Positions 34,430-42,665 of a DNA stretch of 64,000 nt are shown here, piece by piece. Location: NCBI GenBank assembly GCA_964428335.1, contig CAYRXW010000001.1, positions 268,449-332,448 on the forward strand, written 5' to 3'. This DNA is from GW2011-AR15 sp964428335. GTDB lineage: Archaea; Nanobdellota; Nanobdellia; Woesearchaeales; GW2011-AR15. The notes beneath the pieces were generated by a model that saw nothing but the letters and a program-made list of their open reading frames with translations, ran no database searches and was not told the origin of the DNA. The translations under genes and the position numbers were made by a program. Each line of letters begins with the position of its first letter. The stretch's first letter is position 1.

Positions 34430-34473
34430 TTAGGGCAAATGCTTTTAAATCCTCTGAACCTACTTTCTCAAAA

Positions 34474-34878
34474 ATGAAGAAAATTATCCTGGACACTAAC
34501 TTTCCAATTCTGCCTTTTTCAATGAAAGTGGATATTTTTAGCGAGATAGCAAGGATAATGCATGAGCCTTATGAGATAGTGCTTCTTGAAGAGGTAGAAA
34601 ATGAGCTTCATAAGATAATCAGGGAGCAGAAAGGCAAGCATAAGGACTCTGCCAAGGCAGCTTTAAGGCTTTTAGAGGCTAAAGACGTGAAGAAAGAAAA
34701 AGGTTTAAAAAGTCAGGACAATTCCAAAACGCTTGTAGACGATATTATATTTGACCTGGCAGATAAATCCACAATCATAGCTACACAAGACAAAGATTTA
34801 AAAGCAAGGTTAAAAGCTAAAGGTATAAAAGTCATATACTTAAGAAAGAAAAAGCTGGAGATGGAAGATGTTTTATAA
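34474..34878 (+). CDS. PIN-domain RNase-like protein (archaeal Fcf1/Utp24-like)
   Basis: 134 residues from the ATG at 34474 (MKKIILDTNFPILPF). Acidic active-site residues are at the DTN start, in the EEVENEL helix, in LVDDIIFDLA and in TQDKDLKARL, in keeping with a PIN nuclease. Archaeal genomes commonly place such a PIN protein before rpoE-spt4-rps24e-rps27ae, and eukaryotic Utp24/Fcf1 relatives process pre-rRNA. It overlaps the Rpo7 gene by 11 nt. Confidence 0.8.
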   Translation: MKKIILDTNFPILPFSMKVDIFSEIARIMHEPYEIVLLEEVENELHKIIREQKGKHKDSAKAALRLLEAKDVKKEKGLKSQDNSKTLVDDIIFDLADKSTIIATQDKDLKARLKAKGIKVIYLRKKKLEMEDVL

Positions 34879-35428
34879 AACAATTGTAACCGATCACATA
34901 AGAGTGCCACCAAAACTATTTGGGGATGAGATTAACGCTGCCCTGCTTAAGCAGATCAAAGAGAACTATGAGGGATATATTTCCAAGGACATGGGCATCA
35001 TAATTGATGTTGCATCCATTGAAAAAGTGGAAGTTGGAAAGGTCATCCATGGAGACGGCGCAGCTTATTACCAGACAACATTTTCGCTTTTGGCATTCAA
35101 GCCTGAGCTTCAGGAAGTCATTCCAGGCCAGCTAAAGGACATGGCTGATTTTGGGGCTTTCATAAGCATGGGTCCGATTGAAGGGATGATTCATATTTCA
35201 CAGACGATGGATGACTTTGTCTCATTTTCAAAGGACAAGGTCCTTCTAGGGAAAGATTCAAAGAAAAGCCTAAAAGTTGGCGACAAATGCAAGGCAAGGA
35301 TGATTGCAGTTTCGTATAAAGATATAACAAATCCAAAATTTGGGCTTACCATGAGGCAAAAAGGCCTTGGAAGGATTGACTGGATCACAGAAGACCTGAT
35401 TCCTTCAAAAAAAGGTGAGAAAAAATAA
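34868..35428 (+). CDS. rpoE: RNA polymerase subunit Rpo7 (E')
   Basis: 186 residues. The N-terminal RNP-like tip domain (TDHIRVPPKLFGDEI ... GIIIDVASIEKVEVGKVIHG) and C-terminal S1/OB domain (ELQEVIPGQLKDMADFGAF ... MIHISQTMDDFV) are those of archaeal Rpo7/RpoE', part of the stalk that binds exiting RNA and helps promoter opening. It normally pairs with Rpo4 (RpoF), which is not in this window. It is within the cluster PIN-rpoE-CBS-spt4-S24e-S27ae. Confidence 0.92.
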   Translation: MFYKTIVTDHIRVPPKLFGDEINAALLKQIKENYEGYISKDMGIIIDVASIEKVEVGKVIHGDGAAYYQTTFSLLAFKPELQEVIPGQLKDMADFGAFISMGPIEGMIHISQTMDDFVSFSKDKVLLGKDSKKSLKVGDKCKARMIAVSYKDITNPKFGLTMRQKGLGRIDWITEDLIPSKKGEKK

Positions 35429-35445
35429 TCAAGATTGAAGATTGG

Positions 35446-35799
35446 ATGTCTAAACCTGTAAGGATAATCTCAAAAAAAGATACATTGAAAAAAGCAGTCC
35501 ATGTGATGGATGAACATAACATAGGTGTTTTGGCAATAGTCGAAAACGAAAAGCCGGTCGGTGTCCTGACTGAACGGGATATTTTAAGAAGGGTTGTTGC
35601 AAAAGGCCTTGACCTGGAAGAATCAAAGGTTGAGGATGTAATGACCAAGAATCCTGTTACAATAGAATCAGAAAGCTCAATACTTGAAGCGACAAGAATG
35701 ATGTCAGAGAATAACTTCAGGAGGCTTTTAGTTGTAAAGAAAGGCAAGCTGGTTGGGTTAATAACCGCAAAAGATGTAATAGAAGTGTTAAGCGCATAA
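35446..35799 (+). CDS. CBS-domain-pair protein
   Basis: 117 residues forming two CBS repeats: MSKPVRIISKKDTLKKAVHV ... NEKPVGVLTERDILRRVV, and VMTKNPVTIESESSILEATR ... KKGKLVGLITAKDVIEV. CBS pairs bind adenosine nucleotides or SAM. In-frame ATT/ATC codons just before the ATG would restore a fuller IEDWMSKPV start, so an unusual start cannot be excluded. Its insertion between rpoE and spt4 is not standard. Confidence 0.82.
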   Translation: MSKPVRIISKKDTLKKAVHVMDEHNIGVLAIVENEKPVGVLTERDILRRVVAKGLDLEESKVEDVMTKNPVTIESESSILEATRMMSENNFRRLLVVKKGKLVGLITAKDVIEVLSA

Positions 35800-35831
35800 T
35801 GTTTTAAGAATATAACGAGTTGTGAAAAAAA

Positions 35832-35876
35832 ATGGCAAAGGTGTCGAAAATTGCAAATTTTCGAAACCTAGCCTAA
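35832..35876 (+). promoter_or_regulatory. 14-codon uORF with 9-bp hairpin before spt4
   Basis: ATGGCAAAGG opens a short frame (MAKVSKIANFRNLA) that stops at 35874. Inside it TCGAAAATT-GCA-AATTTTCGA (35844-35864) is a perfect 9-bp hairpin with a 3-nt loop. The first ten bases equal those of spt4 at 35917. It may be a leader control element or an intrinsic attenuator for the spt4-S24e-S27ae transcripts; the reading frame may be incidental. Confidence 0.4.
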
Positions 35877-35916
35877 AAAGATCAGTTAAAACATAAACAA
35901 TTAAGAGTTGAACGAT

Positions 35917-36105
35917 ATGGCAAAGGAAAAAGTATGCAAATCATGCAAGATTTTTGTTGAGGGAGAACAATGTCCGCTTTGTAAGGGTAACCAGTTTACA
36001 AACTTATTTAATGGAAAAATCGCAATCCTGGATGCTAACAAGTCCTTTATTGCGCAGCAGATGAACATCAAAGAAAAGGGGAGATATGCAATCAAGGTAA
36101 GGTGA
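35917..36105 (+). CDS. spt4: Transcription elongation factor Spt4 (RpoE'')
   Basis: 62 residues from the ATG at 35917; a TTG three codons earlier is in frame. Zinc ribbon cysteines KVCKSCKIF and QCPLCKG are followed by NGKIAILDANKSFIAQ, as in archaeal Spt4. It binds Spt5/NusG to form the processivity clamp of RNA polymerase. Its neighbours rps24e and rps27ae follow at once, the common archaeal order. Confidence 0.9.
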   Translation: MAKEKVCKSCKIFVEGEQCPLCKGNQFTNLFNGKIAILDANKSFIAQQMNIKEKGRYAIKVR

Positions 36106-36112
36106 AAATCAC

Positions 36113-36397
36113 ATGGAAATACTTAAAGAAAAAGAAATGAAATTAATGTCAAGGAAAAGAGTAATGATATCCCTGGAAGGTAAGGGAGCAACACCTTCAA
36201 GGCTGGAGATACTAAAAAAAGTATCAGACCACTTTAAAGTCAGCCCGGAACTTGTTGTCATAAAGCATATTTACCCACAGTTTGGGAACACAAAGACAAA
36301 AGTTGCTGTTAATATATACACAGACAAGAAAAAGCTGGATTTTTTTGAGCACCCAAGCCTGATAAAAAGGCACAAGCCAGCTGAGAAGAAGGAGTGA
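36113..36397 (+). CDS. rps24e: Ribosomal protein S24e
   Basis: 94 residues (MEILKEKEMKLMSRKRVMIS ... GKGATPSRLEILKKVSDHF ... IYPQFGNTKTKVAVNIYTDK). This is the compact archaeal S24e, a small-subunit protein. It sits between spt4 and rps27ae, 8 nt from each. Confidence 0.92.
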   Translation: MEILKEKEMKLMSRKRVMISLEGKGATPSRLEILKKVSDHFKVSPELVVIKHIYPQFGNTKTKVAVNIYTDKKKLDFFEHPSLIKRHKPAEKKE

Positions 36398-36405
36398 ATT
36401 GAAAA

Positions 36406-36609
36406 ATGGCAGATCCAAAAAAACCAGCACCAAAAGCAGCAAACCCAGGAAAGAGAAAAAATAGGAGGGTTGCACCAGCAAACAAGCTTTATGACGGTGC
36501 TAAAGCAAAAAGAAAGACATGCCCAAAATGTGGTCCAGGTGTATTCATGGCTGAACATAAGGGAAGGACATCCTGCGGAAAATGCGGGTATACAGAGTTT
36601 AAGAAGTAA
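36406..36609 (+). CDS. rps27ae: Ribosomal protein S27ae
   Basis: 67 residues. A zinc ribbon (KTCPKCGPGVFMAEHK ... TSCGKCGYTEF) follows a basic N-terminal extension rich in Lys, Pro and Ala of about 30 residues. In eukaryotes S27a is fused to ubiquitin; here no ubiquitin-like part is present. It ends the RNA polymerase/ribosome cluster. Confidence 0.9.
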   Translation: MADPKKPAPKAANPGKRKNRRVAPANKLYDGAKAKRKTCPKCGPGVFMAEHKGRTSCGKCGYTEFKK

Positions 36610-36644
36610 GTTTTCTTTAATTTTCTATTGTTCTTTACTTTTAT

Positions 36645-36672
36645 CACTAAATAGTGAACATTTATAAATAAG
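36645..36672 (+). promoter_or_regulatory. Promoter of the PP2C-like gene with ACTA-AA-TAGTG dyad
   Basis: CACTAAATAGTG (36645-36656) has CACTA/TAGTG arms. It matches the left edge of the elements at 31700 and 62800 in the ACTAnnTAGTG part only, and is followed by TATA-like TTTATAAATA (36661-36670). Confidence 0.45.
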
Positions 36673-36707
36673 CAGTTACTGCACTAACTTAACAAGCTGG
36701 TGAATTA

Positions 36708-38306
36708 ATGGTAGATGCAGATTGGTGGAAAGTGCATAATAATGGATGGGAACATTTTGACAAATTTAGAAGTTTCCTTAAAAATTTATCATTCCTTACA
36801 CTTGAAGAAGTGACAAGCTTCGGTGGCCACGTCAGAAAATTGAGTAAGGATCTATTTTTGCATGACTTTCAGCTGAGGATGGTTAAAGATGAGATGGAAT
36901 TCAGGCCAGAAAGAATATATGATCGGCAAATCCTTAATTATCTCAAGGAAGTAGAAAGTGGCAAAGTTACTCATGATCATTTGAATTTTTACATCCCTTT
37001 CAGAGGATACTGGAACCAGATTGATGAGCCGATAGACCTGGATACTTGCTACCCTTCCATGAATGCTGTCCTGAATGCAAGAAGAGCGCCAGAGAAGATC
37101 AATAAGAACATCCCTTCAGGGGATTCATACTATTTCCTTAATTATGAGGGCAAGACTATATTTATTGTCGTTGATGGAGTATCAGCATTATTCAGCCATG
37201 AAGCACTGGATAACATCGGAAAGCCTGCTATTGATGCTTTGGTTGCAAACATCTTGACAAAGCAGTATCCAAAAACTGAAAAATTCCAGAATGGTTTTAA
37301 GGCTGGAAACCTAACAGCAGCAGATATCCTTCTTGATATGAATGATTTCCTGTATCATCACTTTCTTGATAACTATGGAATTGATTTAAGGGCAAAAGAT
37401 TCCTTTGGAGATTATGAGAACAGGTTTAGGATTCCAGGTGCAGCAGCAGGTGTATTATTGATGGATGTTGATGAGGATACTATGGATGTTGCAAATGTTG
37501 GAGATACCTATATTGCAGCATTTCCCCATAATAATAATATGAGGCCATTGATCTGCACGCCCAATACAAATTATGTATGGGATATTGTAACATCGGAAGT
37601 TATGGATTTTCTTATGTCTAAGGGATATACTTATGAAGAATCAAGAAACCATCCTCTATTTCTGGAATGGATCAAAGTATCCTATAATTCTAAGGCACAA
37701 TATGGTTGTGACTTAATTAACGGGACACCTTTCATAAAGGAAGAGCCATCTAAAGATGAAAATCCAGCACCAGTAAGATATAAAGGCCTATATTCAAATC
37801 AGTGCAAACTCTCGGATGTTAAGAGAATTGCAATGGGGACAGATGGAAGCCTTCTTCCAGGTTTTGATTTATCAACAGATTACGGAAAATCCCAGCTTTA
37901 TGCTTCAGCAAGCCTAGCAAGCGTCATTGGCCTTCCAATGTGGTTTTTGGTCATCCAAAGAATGCTGGAAAATGATCCTAGCAAGATACACCTGTCAAGG
38001 GAAAGGATGGGTCTTGACGACCAGCTTATGCTGATTGTTGACCCAAATTCCCCTAATGTGGTTCCTGGCACTTATCAATTTCTTGAGGATTGTTCATGGG
38101 CAGAAAACATGTGGCAGTTTATCCAGGGAGATGTCATGACATTCCCCTATAGGCTTAGGACACAGGTGCATAATCCAGCATCAGATCTTAGAAGCAGAAG
38201 CGCAGATGTAATTGCAGGTTATGGTCAAAGCGGAACAGTGTTTGCAGATTACTCACTAGTAAAAGAATTATTTAGTAGTGTAAAAGCTAGAGTTTATACC
38301 AGCTAA
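36708..38306 (+). CDS. Divergent PP2C/PPM-like Ser/Thr phosphatase
   Basis: 532 residues. The PPM metal-site motifs appear in order: VVDG (about D156-G157), PGAAAGVLLMDVD, VANVGDT (264-266 being VGD), MGTDGSLLPGF (378-380 being TDG) and GLDDQLMLIV (437-438 being DD). The core resembles PP2C, with a 140-residue N-terminal extension and a large insertion around 280-365. Motif D-G-x-G is D-G-V-S here, so metal binding may be altered. It could oppose a kinase acting on targets of the FHA protein at 30176. Family assignment is by motif order and is moderately sure. Confidence 0.65.
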   Translation: MVDADWWKVHNNGWEHFDKFRSFLKNLSFLTLEEVTSFGGHVRKLSKDLFLHDFQLRMVKDEMEFRPERIYDRQILNYLKEVESGKVTHDHLNFYIPFRGYWNQIDEPIDLDTCYPSMNAVLNARRAPEKINKNIPSGDSYYFLNYEGKTIFIVVDGVSALFSHEALDNIGKPAIDALVANILTKQYPKTEKFQNGFKAGNLTAADILLDMNDFLYHHFLDNYGIDLRAKDSFGDYENRFRIPGAAAGVLLMDVDEDTMDVANVGDTYIAAFPHNNNMRPLICTPNTNYVWDIVTSEVMDFLMSKGYTYEESRNHPLFLEWIKVSYNSKAQYGCDLINGTPFIKEEPSKDENPAPVRYKGLYSNQCKLSDVKRIAMGTDGSLLPGFDLSTDYGKSQLYASASLASVIGLPMWFLVIQRMLENDPSKIHLSRERMGLDDQLMLIVDPNSPNVVPGTYQFLEDCSWAENMWQFIQGDVMTFPYRLRTQVHNPASDLRSRSADVIAGYGQSGTVFADYSLVKELFSSVKARVYTS

Positions 38307-38376
38307 CATAATGATACTTATTTTTGGCATTGTTTCGTCCAATACCTTTTTAACCTCTATCAAAGTCTGAATAGAT

Positions 38377-39207
38377 ATGCCATGCCCTGACTGCGGTTCT
38401 GAAGAAAAAATAATTGATTCCGGACTTTTGTATTGCAAAAAATGCGGGTTGGAACTGGATGAATTAATAATTACAACTAAAGGAAAGAGTTTTAGGCAAG
38501 ATACTGTTGTACCTTTGCTTGATTTCAAGATTGATCCAAGGCAGGAACTATATGCTCTGAAATTTGGGCTTAAAACAGGGAGACTATCAAAAAACTGGGA
38601 ATCCTACTTAGGATTCAGCGTCAAGGATAATTTCCTAAAGCCTGAACTGAAAGACAAGGCGCTTGGATTTATCGAGGATTCTTTTGAAAGAAATAAATCG
38701 CTTCTTGAAGCTTCCAGGGAAACTTACAAGAAACAATGGGAAAAGACAGGCAGCAGGTTTTTTATTGAGCTTGAAAACCTGACAAATTTTGTGATTGAAG
38801 AAGATTTTACCTGCTTTCTCAGCCTGATTACTGAAAAAGGAATGCATAACTCTCCTGGAAATTTCATAATAATAAATTCAGCCCTAAAAAATGCAAATTA
38901 TGAAATTGCAAGACAGCTTTTTTTTATCCATTTCAGGAGGTATATCAAGAAGTTCTTCAAAGAAGAGTTTGATGCAGAGGACGAAAAGCTGGCTGAAGTG
39001 ATATGCTTATTCTCACTTTTGCATGCAAAACCACTAAGCGGGTGCTTTCAAGGCATGGAATTTTCCATAGATTTGCTGAAAGATAAAGGGCTGATCGATA
39101 TTGCAAAAAACCTAATCTCAATATGGGAAAGTAGGACAACATTCAAGGCATTCATGATAGATTCTTATGCTAAGCTTGGCATTGAAAAGAAATGGATCAG
39201 CTACTAA
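38377..39207 (+). CDS. Zinc-ribbon protein of unknown function
   Basis: 276 residues. The N-terminus is a TFIIB-like zinc ribbon (C3-x2-C6 and C20-x2-C23, CPDCGSEEK ... YCKKCGLELDE). The cyclin-like repeats of TFB are not seen. The rest is helical (QWEKTGSRFFIELENLTNFV, RQLFFIHFRRYIKKFFKEEF). This could be a diverged transcription factor or an unrelated helical protein with a ribbon. It is monocistronic. Confidence 0.6.
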   Translation: MPCPDCGSEEKIIDSGLLYCKKCGLELDELIITTKGKSFRQDTVVPLLDFKIDPRQELYALKFGLKTGRLSKNWESYLGFSVKDNFLKPELKDKALGFIEDSFERNKSLLEASRETYKKQWEKTGSRFFIELENLTNFVIEEDFTCFLSLITEKGMHNSPGNFIIINSALKNANYEIARQLFFIHFRRYIKKFFKEEFDAEDEKLAEVICLFSLLHAKPLSGCFQGMEFSIDLLKDKGLIDIAKNLISIWESRTTFKAFMIDSYAKLGIEKKWISY

Positions 39208-39259
39208 GTACTAATTGTTTTTATCTATAAAAATATTAATTAAAAAAAGCAAGAATCAA

Positions 39260-40138
39260 TTATTCTTCTTTTGTATTCTGGAACACTAAAAGGTCTTCGG
39301 TTGTAAGCTTTTTCTTCTTCTCAATCTTTTCCTTTACTTCCCTGCTCTTCTCATCAAGGGTCTTTTGGTCCTGGGCTTTTTTCTCTTCTTCAGAATGTAT
39401 CTTATGCTTCTTCAGTTCCTGGTTTATCTTGTTCATCTCTTCAAGCTTTTCTTTCAGGGCCATGTTTATCTTATTGAACTCGTCTTTCTTTTCTACAAAC
39501 TTTGAGAAGCCTTCTTTTTCTTTTTCCTTTAGCTCATCAATCTTCTTTGAAAGCTCCATTATCTTCTCATGCCTCTCCTGGCTGTTCCTTGCATTGTCCT
39601 GGACACCTTTGTGGGCATTATTTGCAATCTTTCTTGCTTCCCTAAGGCCTTTCCTTGCTTCCCTGACTGAGCTATTTACTTCAATGAAATCCTTAGCTCC
39701 CTCAAGAAGCTTTTTTAGTTCATTTATCCTGACCATCATCTTCTTTTCTTTTTCAAATGATAGGCCTTCTGTCTCTATTGTATACTCAAGTTCGTCAATC
39801 TCTGCCTTGTATTTGGCAGGGTTTCCTTCAAAATTTGATTTCTTCTTAACTTCATCCTGTTTTGATGCTGCTTCCTTCAAGACATCAGAATGCTTCTTTA
39901 TCTCTTCATTATACTTGCTTCTTTCTTCCTTGAACTGCTTTACCTTGTTTGTGTATTCGTCCCTTTCTCTCTTAAGCTCTTTTATCTGGGTTATCATAGT
40001 TTGGATTTCTCTGCTGACCTTATCCTTGTCATCATATAGGTTTTCCTTGTTAGAATTCAGATTATTAAGCTGTTCGCGAAGCGTAGAAATATCCTTTCTA
40101 ATCTCTGCCAATCGTTTTAGTAGTTCATTGACATCCAT
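39260..40138 (-). CDS. Archaeal conserved coiled-coil protein
   Basis: 292 residues, almost all coiled coil (VSREIQTMITQIKELKRERD ... EGNPAKYKAEIDELEYTIET). Such coiled-coil proteins are widespread in archaea, often near ribosomal genes and sometimes annotated as phosphoserine phosphatase by error. No catalytic motif is visible. It lies about 50 nt downstream of the L12 gene on the same strand and may be co-transcribed with the L1-L10-L12 operon. Confidence 0.7.
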   Translation of the reverse strand: MDVNELLKRLAEIRKDISTLREQLNNLNSNKENLYDDKDKVSREIQTMITQIKELKRERDEYTNKVKQFKEERSKYNEEIKKHSDVLKEAASKQDEVKKKSNFEGNPAKYKAEIDELEYTIETEGLSFEKEKKMMVRINELKKLLEGAKDFIEVNSSVREARKGLREARKIANNAHKGVQDNARNSQERHEKIMELSKKIDELKEKEKEGFSKFVEKKDEFNKINMALKEKLEEMNKINQELKKHKIHSEEEKKAQDQKTLDEKSREVKEKIEKKKKLTTEDLLVFQNTKEE

Positions 40139-40188
40139 GTAATCACAATTTATATTTTAGCAAGAAAAAATAACTTGCAAAAAAAAAT

Positions 40189-40485
40189 TTAACCGAATAG
40201 TGAGCCTAGTCCAGCTGCTGCGTCTCCTTCATCCTTTTTCTTCTCTTCTTTCTTTTCAGCTTTTGGAGCTTCAGAGTGTGCTGCTGGTGCTGCTGCAACA
40301 GGTGCAACCATTGCTGCCTGTTTAACTGCTTCGTCAATATTGACGTTTGCAAGTGCTGCAACTAGTGCTTTTACTCTTGAATCATCGACTTTGACACTTG
40401 CTGCCTCAAGTACTTTCTTTAGGCTAGCTTCATCTACTTTATGACCTGCTTTATGCAGTAACATTGCTGCGTAAACATATTCCAT
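40189..40485 (-). CDS. rpl12: Ribosomal protein L12 (P1)
   Basis: 98 residues with the archaeal/eukaryotic stalk fold: MEYVYAAMLLHKAGHKVDEA, an Ala-rich hinge (MVAPVAAAPAAHSEA) and the acidic C-terminal tail ending AAGLGSLFG that recruits elongation factors. The same end is seen in L10. It is the third gene of the operon. Confidence 0.93.
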   Translation of the reverse strand: MEYVYAAMLLHKAGHKVDEASLKKVLEAASVKVDDSRVKALVAALANVNIDEAVKQAAMVAPVAAAPAAHSEAPKAEKKEEKKKDEGDAAAGLGSLFG

Positions 40486-40508
40486 TTTTCATTCCTCCTA
40501 TTATGACC

Positions 40509-41492
40509 TTAACCAAACAATGACCCAAGCCCTGCGGCTGAATCCTCTTCCTTCTTAGCTTCCTTCTTTTCAGCTTTCGGCGCTTCAGGTGCTGCCTGCG
40601 TAACCTGAGCAGCATTCTTAGCATTCCTTAGCTCTTCAGATAAAGCCTCTGGTGGAAGGCTGTTTGAAATTGATAGCATAATCCTATATGCTTTCTTGAT
40701 AATATCCCCTGATGTATCAACAGTCATGAAACCTGCTTCGAGCGAGATTGCCCTTGTTTCCTTGGCTGCCTTGCCAATCATTATCTTCAATGATTCTGTT
40801 GTTGGGTATCCTGAATATACAGCCAGGTTAATGCTTTCAGTGTAAGCTGTTACAAACTTCTGTCCGTATACCTTTTCATCAACATAAAGCACATCAGATG
40901 TGAATATAAAACCGTCTTCATATGCTGCAGTCAGGTCCAGTCCTATTTCCATCGGCTCGATTCCAAGCCTTACAAGGATTCCTGCAAGGTCTGCATCTAT
41001 TACCTGTCCTTTCTTTGCTGCAACTGCATCAGTCTTGATTGCAAGCTTTCCGCCTTCAACCCCTGTCTTGATGCCGTATTTTCCCAGTTGTCCGATGATC
41101 GGACCTGGTGCAAATGATGTTGGGCCTGCTTTTACCATTATGTCTTTTGGCGCAACCTGTCCTGCTTTTGCAGGGGCATTTGACTTATTCTTCTCCAAAA
41201 ATGAATACAACTTGAATGGGTTGTCTTTTGTAAATATAAGGGCTGGCATGCCTTTGAAGTATTTTTCAAGTTCCTTCACTTTATCCTTCTTTGCCTGTGA
41301 AAAAGCAATCTTCATCAGCCTTTTCTTGGTCATCTTAAGGATTGTGCCGTTTTCCCTAAGCTTTGCTCTCATCTGGCTTACAGTCTTTGTCGGCAGGTTT
41401 GCCATGTCAACTACAGCAATCACTGGATATGTGTCCAGGAGCTTTGCAAATTCTGCTACTGATTTTTTCTTGTCTTCTGAAACGTGAGTCAT
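40509..41492 (-). CDS. rplP0: Ribosomal protein L10 (P0)
   Basis: 327 residues. The rRNA-binding N-terminal domain (KSVAEFAKLLDTYPVIAVVD) is followed by the archaeal insertion domain, the L12-binding helical spine (NSLPPEALSEELRNAKNAA) and the conserved tail AAGLGSLFG. It anchors several L12 dimers. It follows the L1 gene directly. Confidence 0.93.
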   Translation of the reverse strand: MTHVSEDKKKSVAEFAKLLDTYPVIAVVDMANLPTKTVSQMRAKLRENGTILKMTKKRLMKIAFSQAKKDKVKELEKYFKGMPALIFTKDNPFKLYSFLEKNKSNAPAKAGQVAPKDIMVKAGPTSFAPGPIIGQLGKYGIKTGVEGGKLAIKTDAVAAKKGQVIDADLAGILVRLGIEPMEIGLDLTAAYEDGFIFTSDVLYVDEKVYGQKFVTAYTESINLAVYSGYPTTESLKIMIGKAAKETRAISLEAGFMTVDTSGDIIKKAYRIMLSISNSLPPEALSEELRNAKNAAQVTQAAPEAPKAEKKEAKKEEDSAAGLGSLFG

Positions 41493-41493
41493 T

Positions 41494-42138
41494 TTAAGCT
41501 ACCTTCACTGGTTTTCCCATTGTAAACTTCACATAAGCGGACTTGATGTTGTTCTCTCCCTGCGGCATGTGATGGACGATGTTATTGAACACATACTTGA
41601 TGTTCTCAATAAGGTCTTCATCACTGAACTCCTCATTTCCGACGATTGTCTGCATCAGAGGGGCTTTCTTGCATGAAAGCTTGATTGTCCTTTGCAGCTT
41701 ATCATAAAGTGTCTTCAAATTTGCGTTTGGCGGGACTACGCAGCCTGCTTTTGGGTTTGGCATCTTTCCCTTTGGACCTAATACCCTACCGAATGATGAT
41801 GCAACTTTTGGCATGATTGTTGCCTGTGCAATGAAAAAGTCATGCGCTGTTGCAAGCTTCTTTGCTGCTTTCTTGTCTGCCTGGTATTTTTCAAACTCTG
41901 CCTGCTGAATTGCAGTATCTACTGCTTTTGCAGATTCTCCTAGTTCAGGGCCAATCAGGGCGCATACTTTTGTCTTCTTGCCCTTGCCTTTTGGAAGCTC
42001 GATAAAGAACTCAACCTGATGCTCAGGGTTTTTCAAATCAAGGCTTCTTAAGTTGACAATAAAATCAACAGCCTGCTTAAAATTCTTCTTAGATTTCCTT
42101 AATTCTAACAATGATTCTTTTAGTTTTTTTTCATCCAT
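41494..42138 (-). CDS. rpl1: Ribosomal protein L1
   Basis: 214 residues. The conserved GKMPNPKAGCVVPPNANLKT region and the two-domain L1 layout are clear. In archaea L1 controls its own operon by binding mRNA near the start. The leader here has GGAGGG before the ATG and a small CTAC/GTAG hairpin (42153-42165) just upstream. L11, which often precedes L1, is missing from this position. The TATA box is TTTATAAAC on the minus strand near 42207. Confidence 0.93.
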   Translation of the reverse strand: MDEKKLKESLLELRKSKKNFKQAVDFIVNLRSLDLKNPEHQVEFFIELPKGKGKKTKVCALIGPELGESAKAVDTAIQQAEFEKYQADKKAAKKLATAHDFFIAQATIMPKVASSFGRVLGPKGKMPNPKAGCVVPPNANLKTLYDKLQRTIKLSCKKAPLMQTIVGNEEFSDEDLIENIKYVFNNIVHHMPQGENNIKSAYVKFTMGKPVKVA

Positions 42139-42316
42139 ATTAACCTACCCTCCTACATGAAGTAGTCTTCGGGATATATATTAGGAACTTAGGAAAAAGA
42201 AGTAGTTTATAAATGTTTTTGTGTGGATGGCTTTGCATATAACTTCTGAGATTGCACATAAAGTCAGGAGAGCTGCACATAAAATTATAAAAAAGATTAG
42301 TCATAACTAATAGTTT

Positions 42317-42526
42317 ATGTCCGATTGCCCTCAATGTGGTTCCAATCTAAATCCAGAAGAAGTTAAGATAGCACAACTTCTTTTGAAAAAAAGTTTTCCA
42401 TACCATAATTATAGGCAAACTGAAGGAAAGTTTGAATGTTTTTGCTGTAAAAAACTTGTTGGTCGGAAACATATGGTTTTAAATAAATTAAATGAAGAGG
42501 AAACACAAAGAGTATTTATAATTTAA
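42317..42526 (+). CDS. Small zinc-ribbon protein
   Basis: 69 residues with two cysteine pairs (CPQC at 4-7 and CFCC at about 41-44), so a zinc ribbon is likely. The rest is basic and helical. It diverges from the ribosomal operon and marks the left border of an AT-rich accessory region. Function unknown. Confidence 0.55.
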   Translation: MSDCPQCGSNLNPEEVKIAQLLLKKSFPYHNYRQTEGKFECFCCKKLVGRKHMVLNKLNEEETQRVFII

Positions 42527-42631
42527 ACTTGTGGTTGATTTGGCTATTATATGTTAGGGATTGTTGTTTTTAGGTATAATCTACAGTTCTTTCATTCTAA
42601 TTAACAAAAATTGTTGTGCAACAAAAGCAAA

Positions 42632-42664
42632 ATTTATATATTAATTATAGTTACATTGTAACTA
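42632..42664 (+). promoter_or_regulatory. TATA box and 17-bp palindrome at the DUF2080 start
   Basis: TTTATATA (42632-42639) lies about 27 nt before the ATG. TAGTTACA-T-TGTAACTA (42648-42664) is a perfect dyad that ends one base before the ATG. It would cover the transcription start, so an autorepressor such as the AbrB-like product is a reasonable guess. TTGTTG-TG-CAACAA (about 42611-42624) is a second, smaller dyad upstream. Confidence 0.55.
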
Positions 42665-42665
42665 C

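Noticed and set aside
34324..34473. 50-residue N-terminal extension of the PIN-domain protein
   Set aside because: It overlaps the preceding gene in another frame; the PIN domain begins exactly at the ATG at 34474 (MKKIILDTN).
42140..42334. 64-residue frame opposite the start of the zinc-ribbon gene
   Set aside because: It overlaps the L1 promoter and leader, lacks an RBS and has no recognisable protein features.
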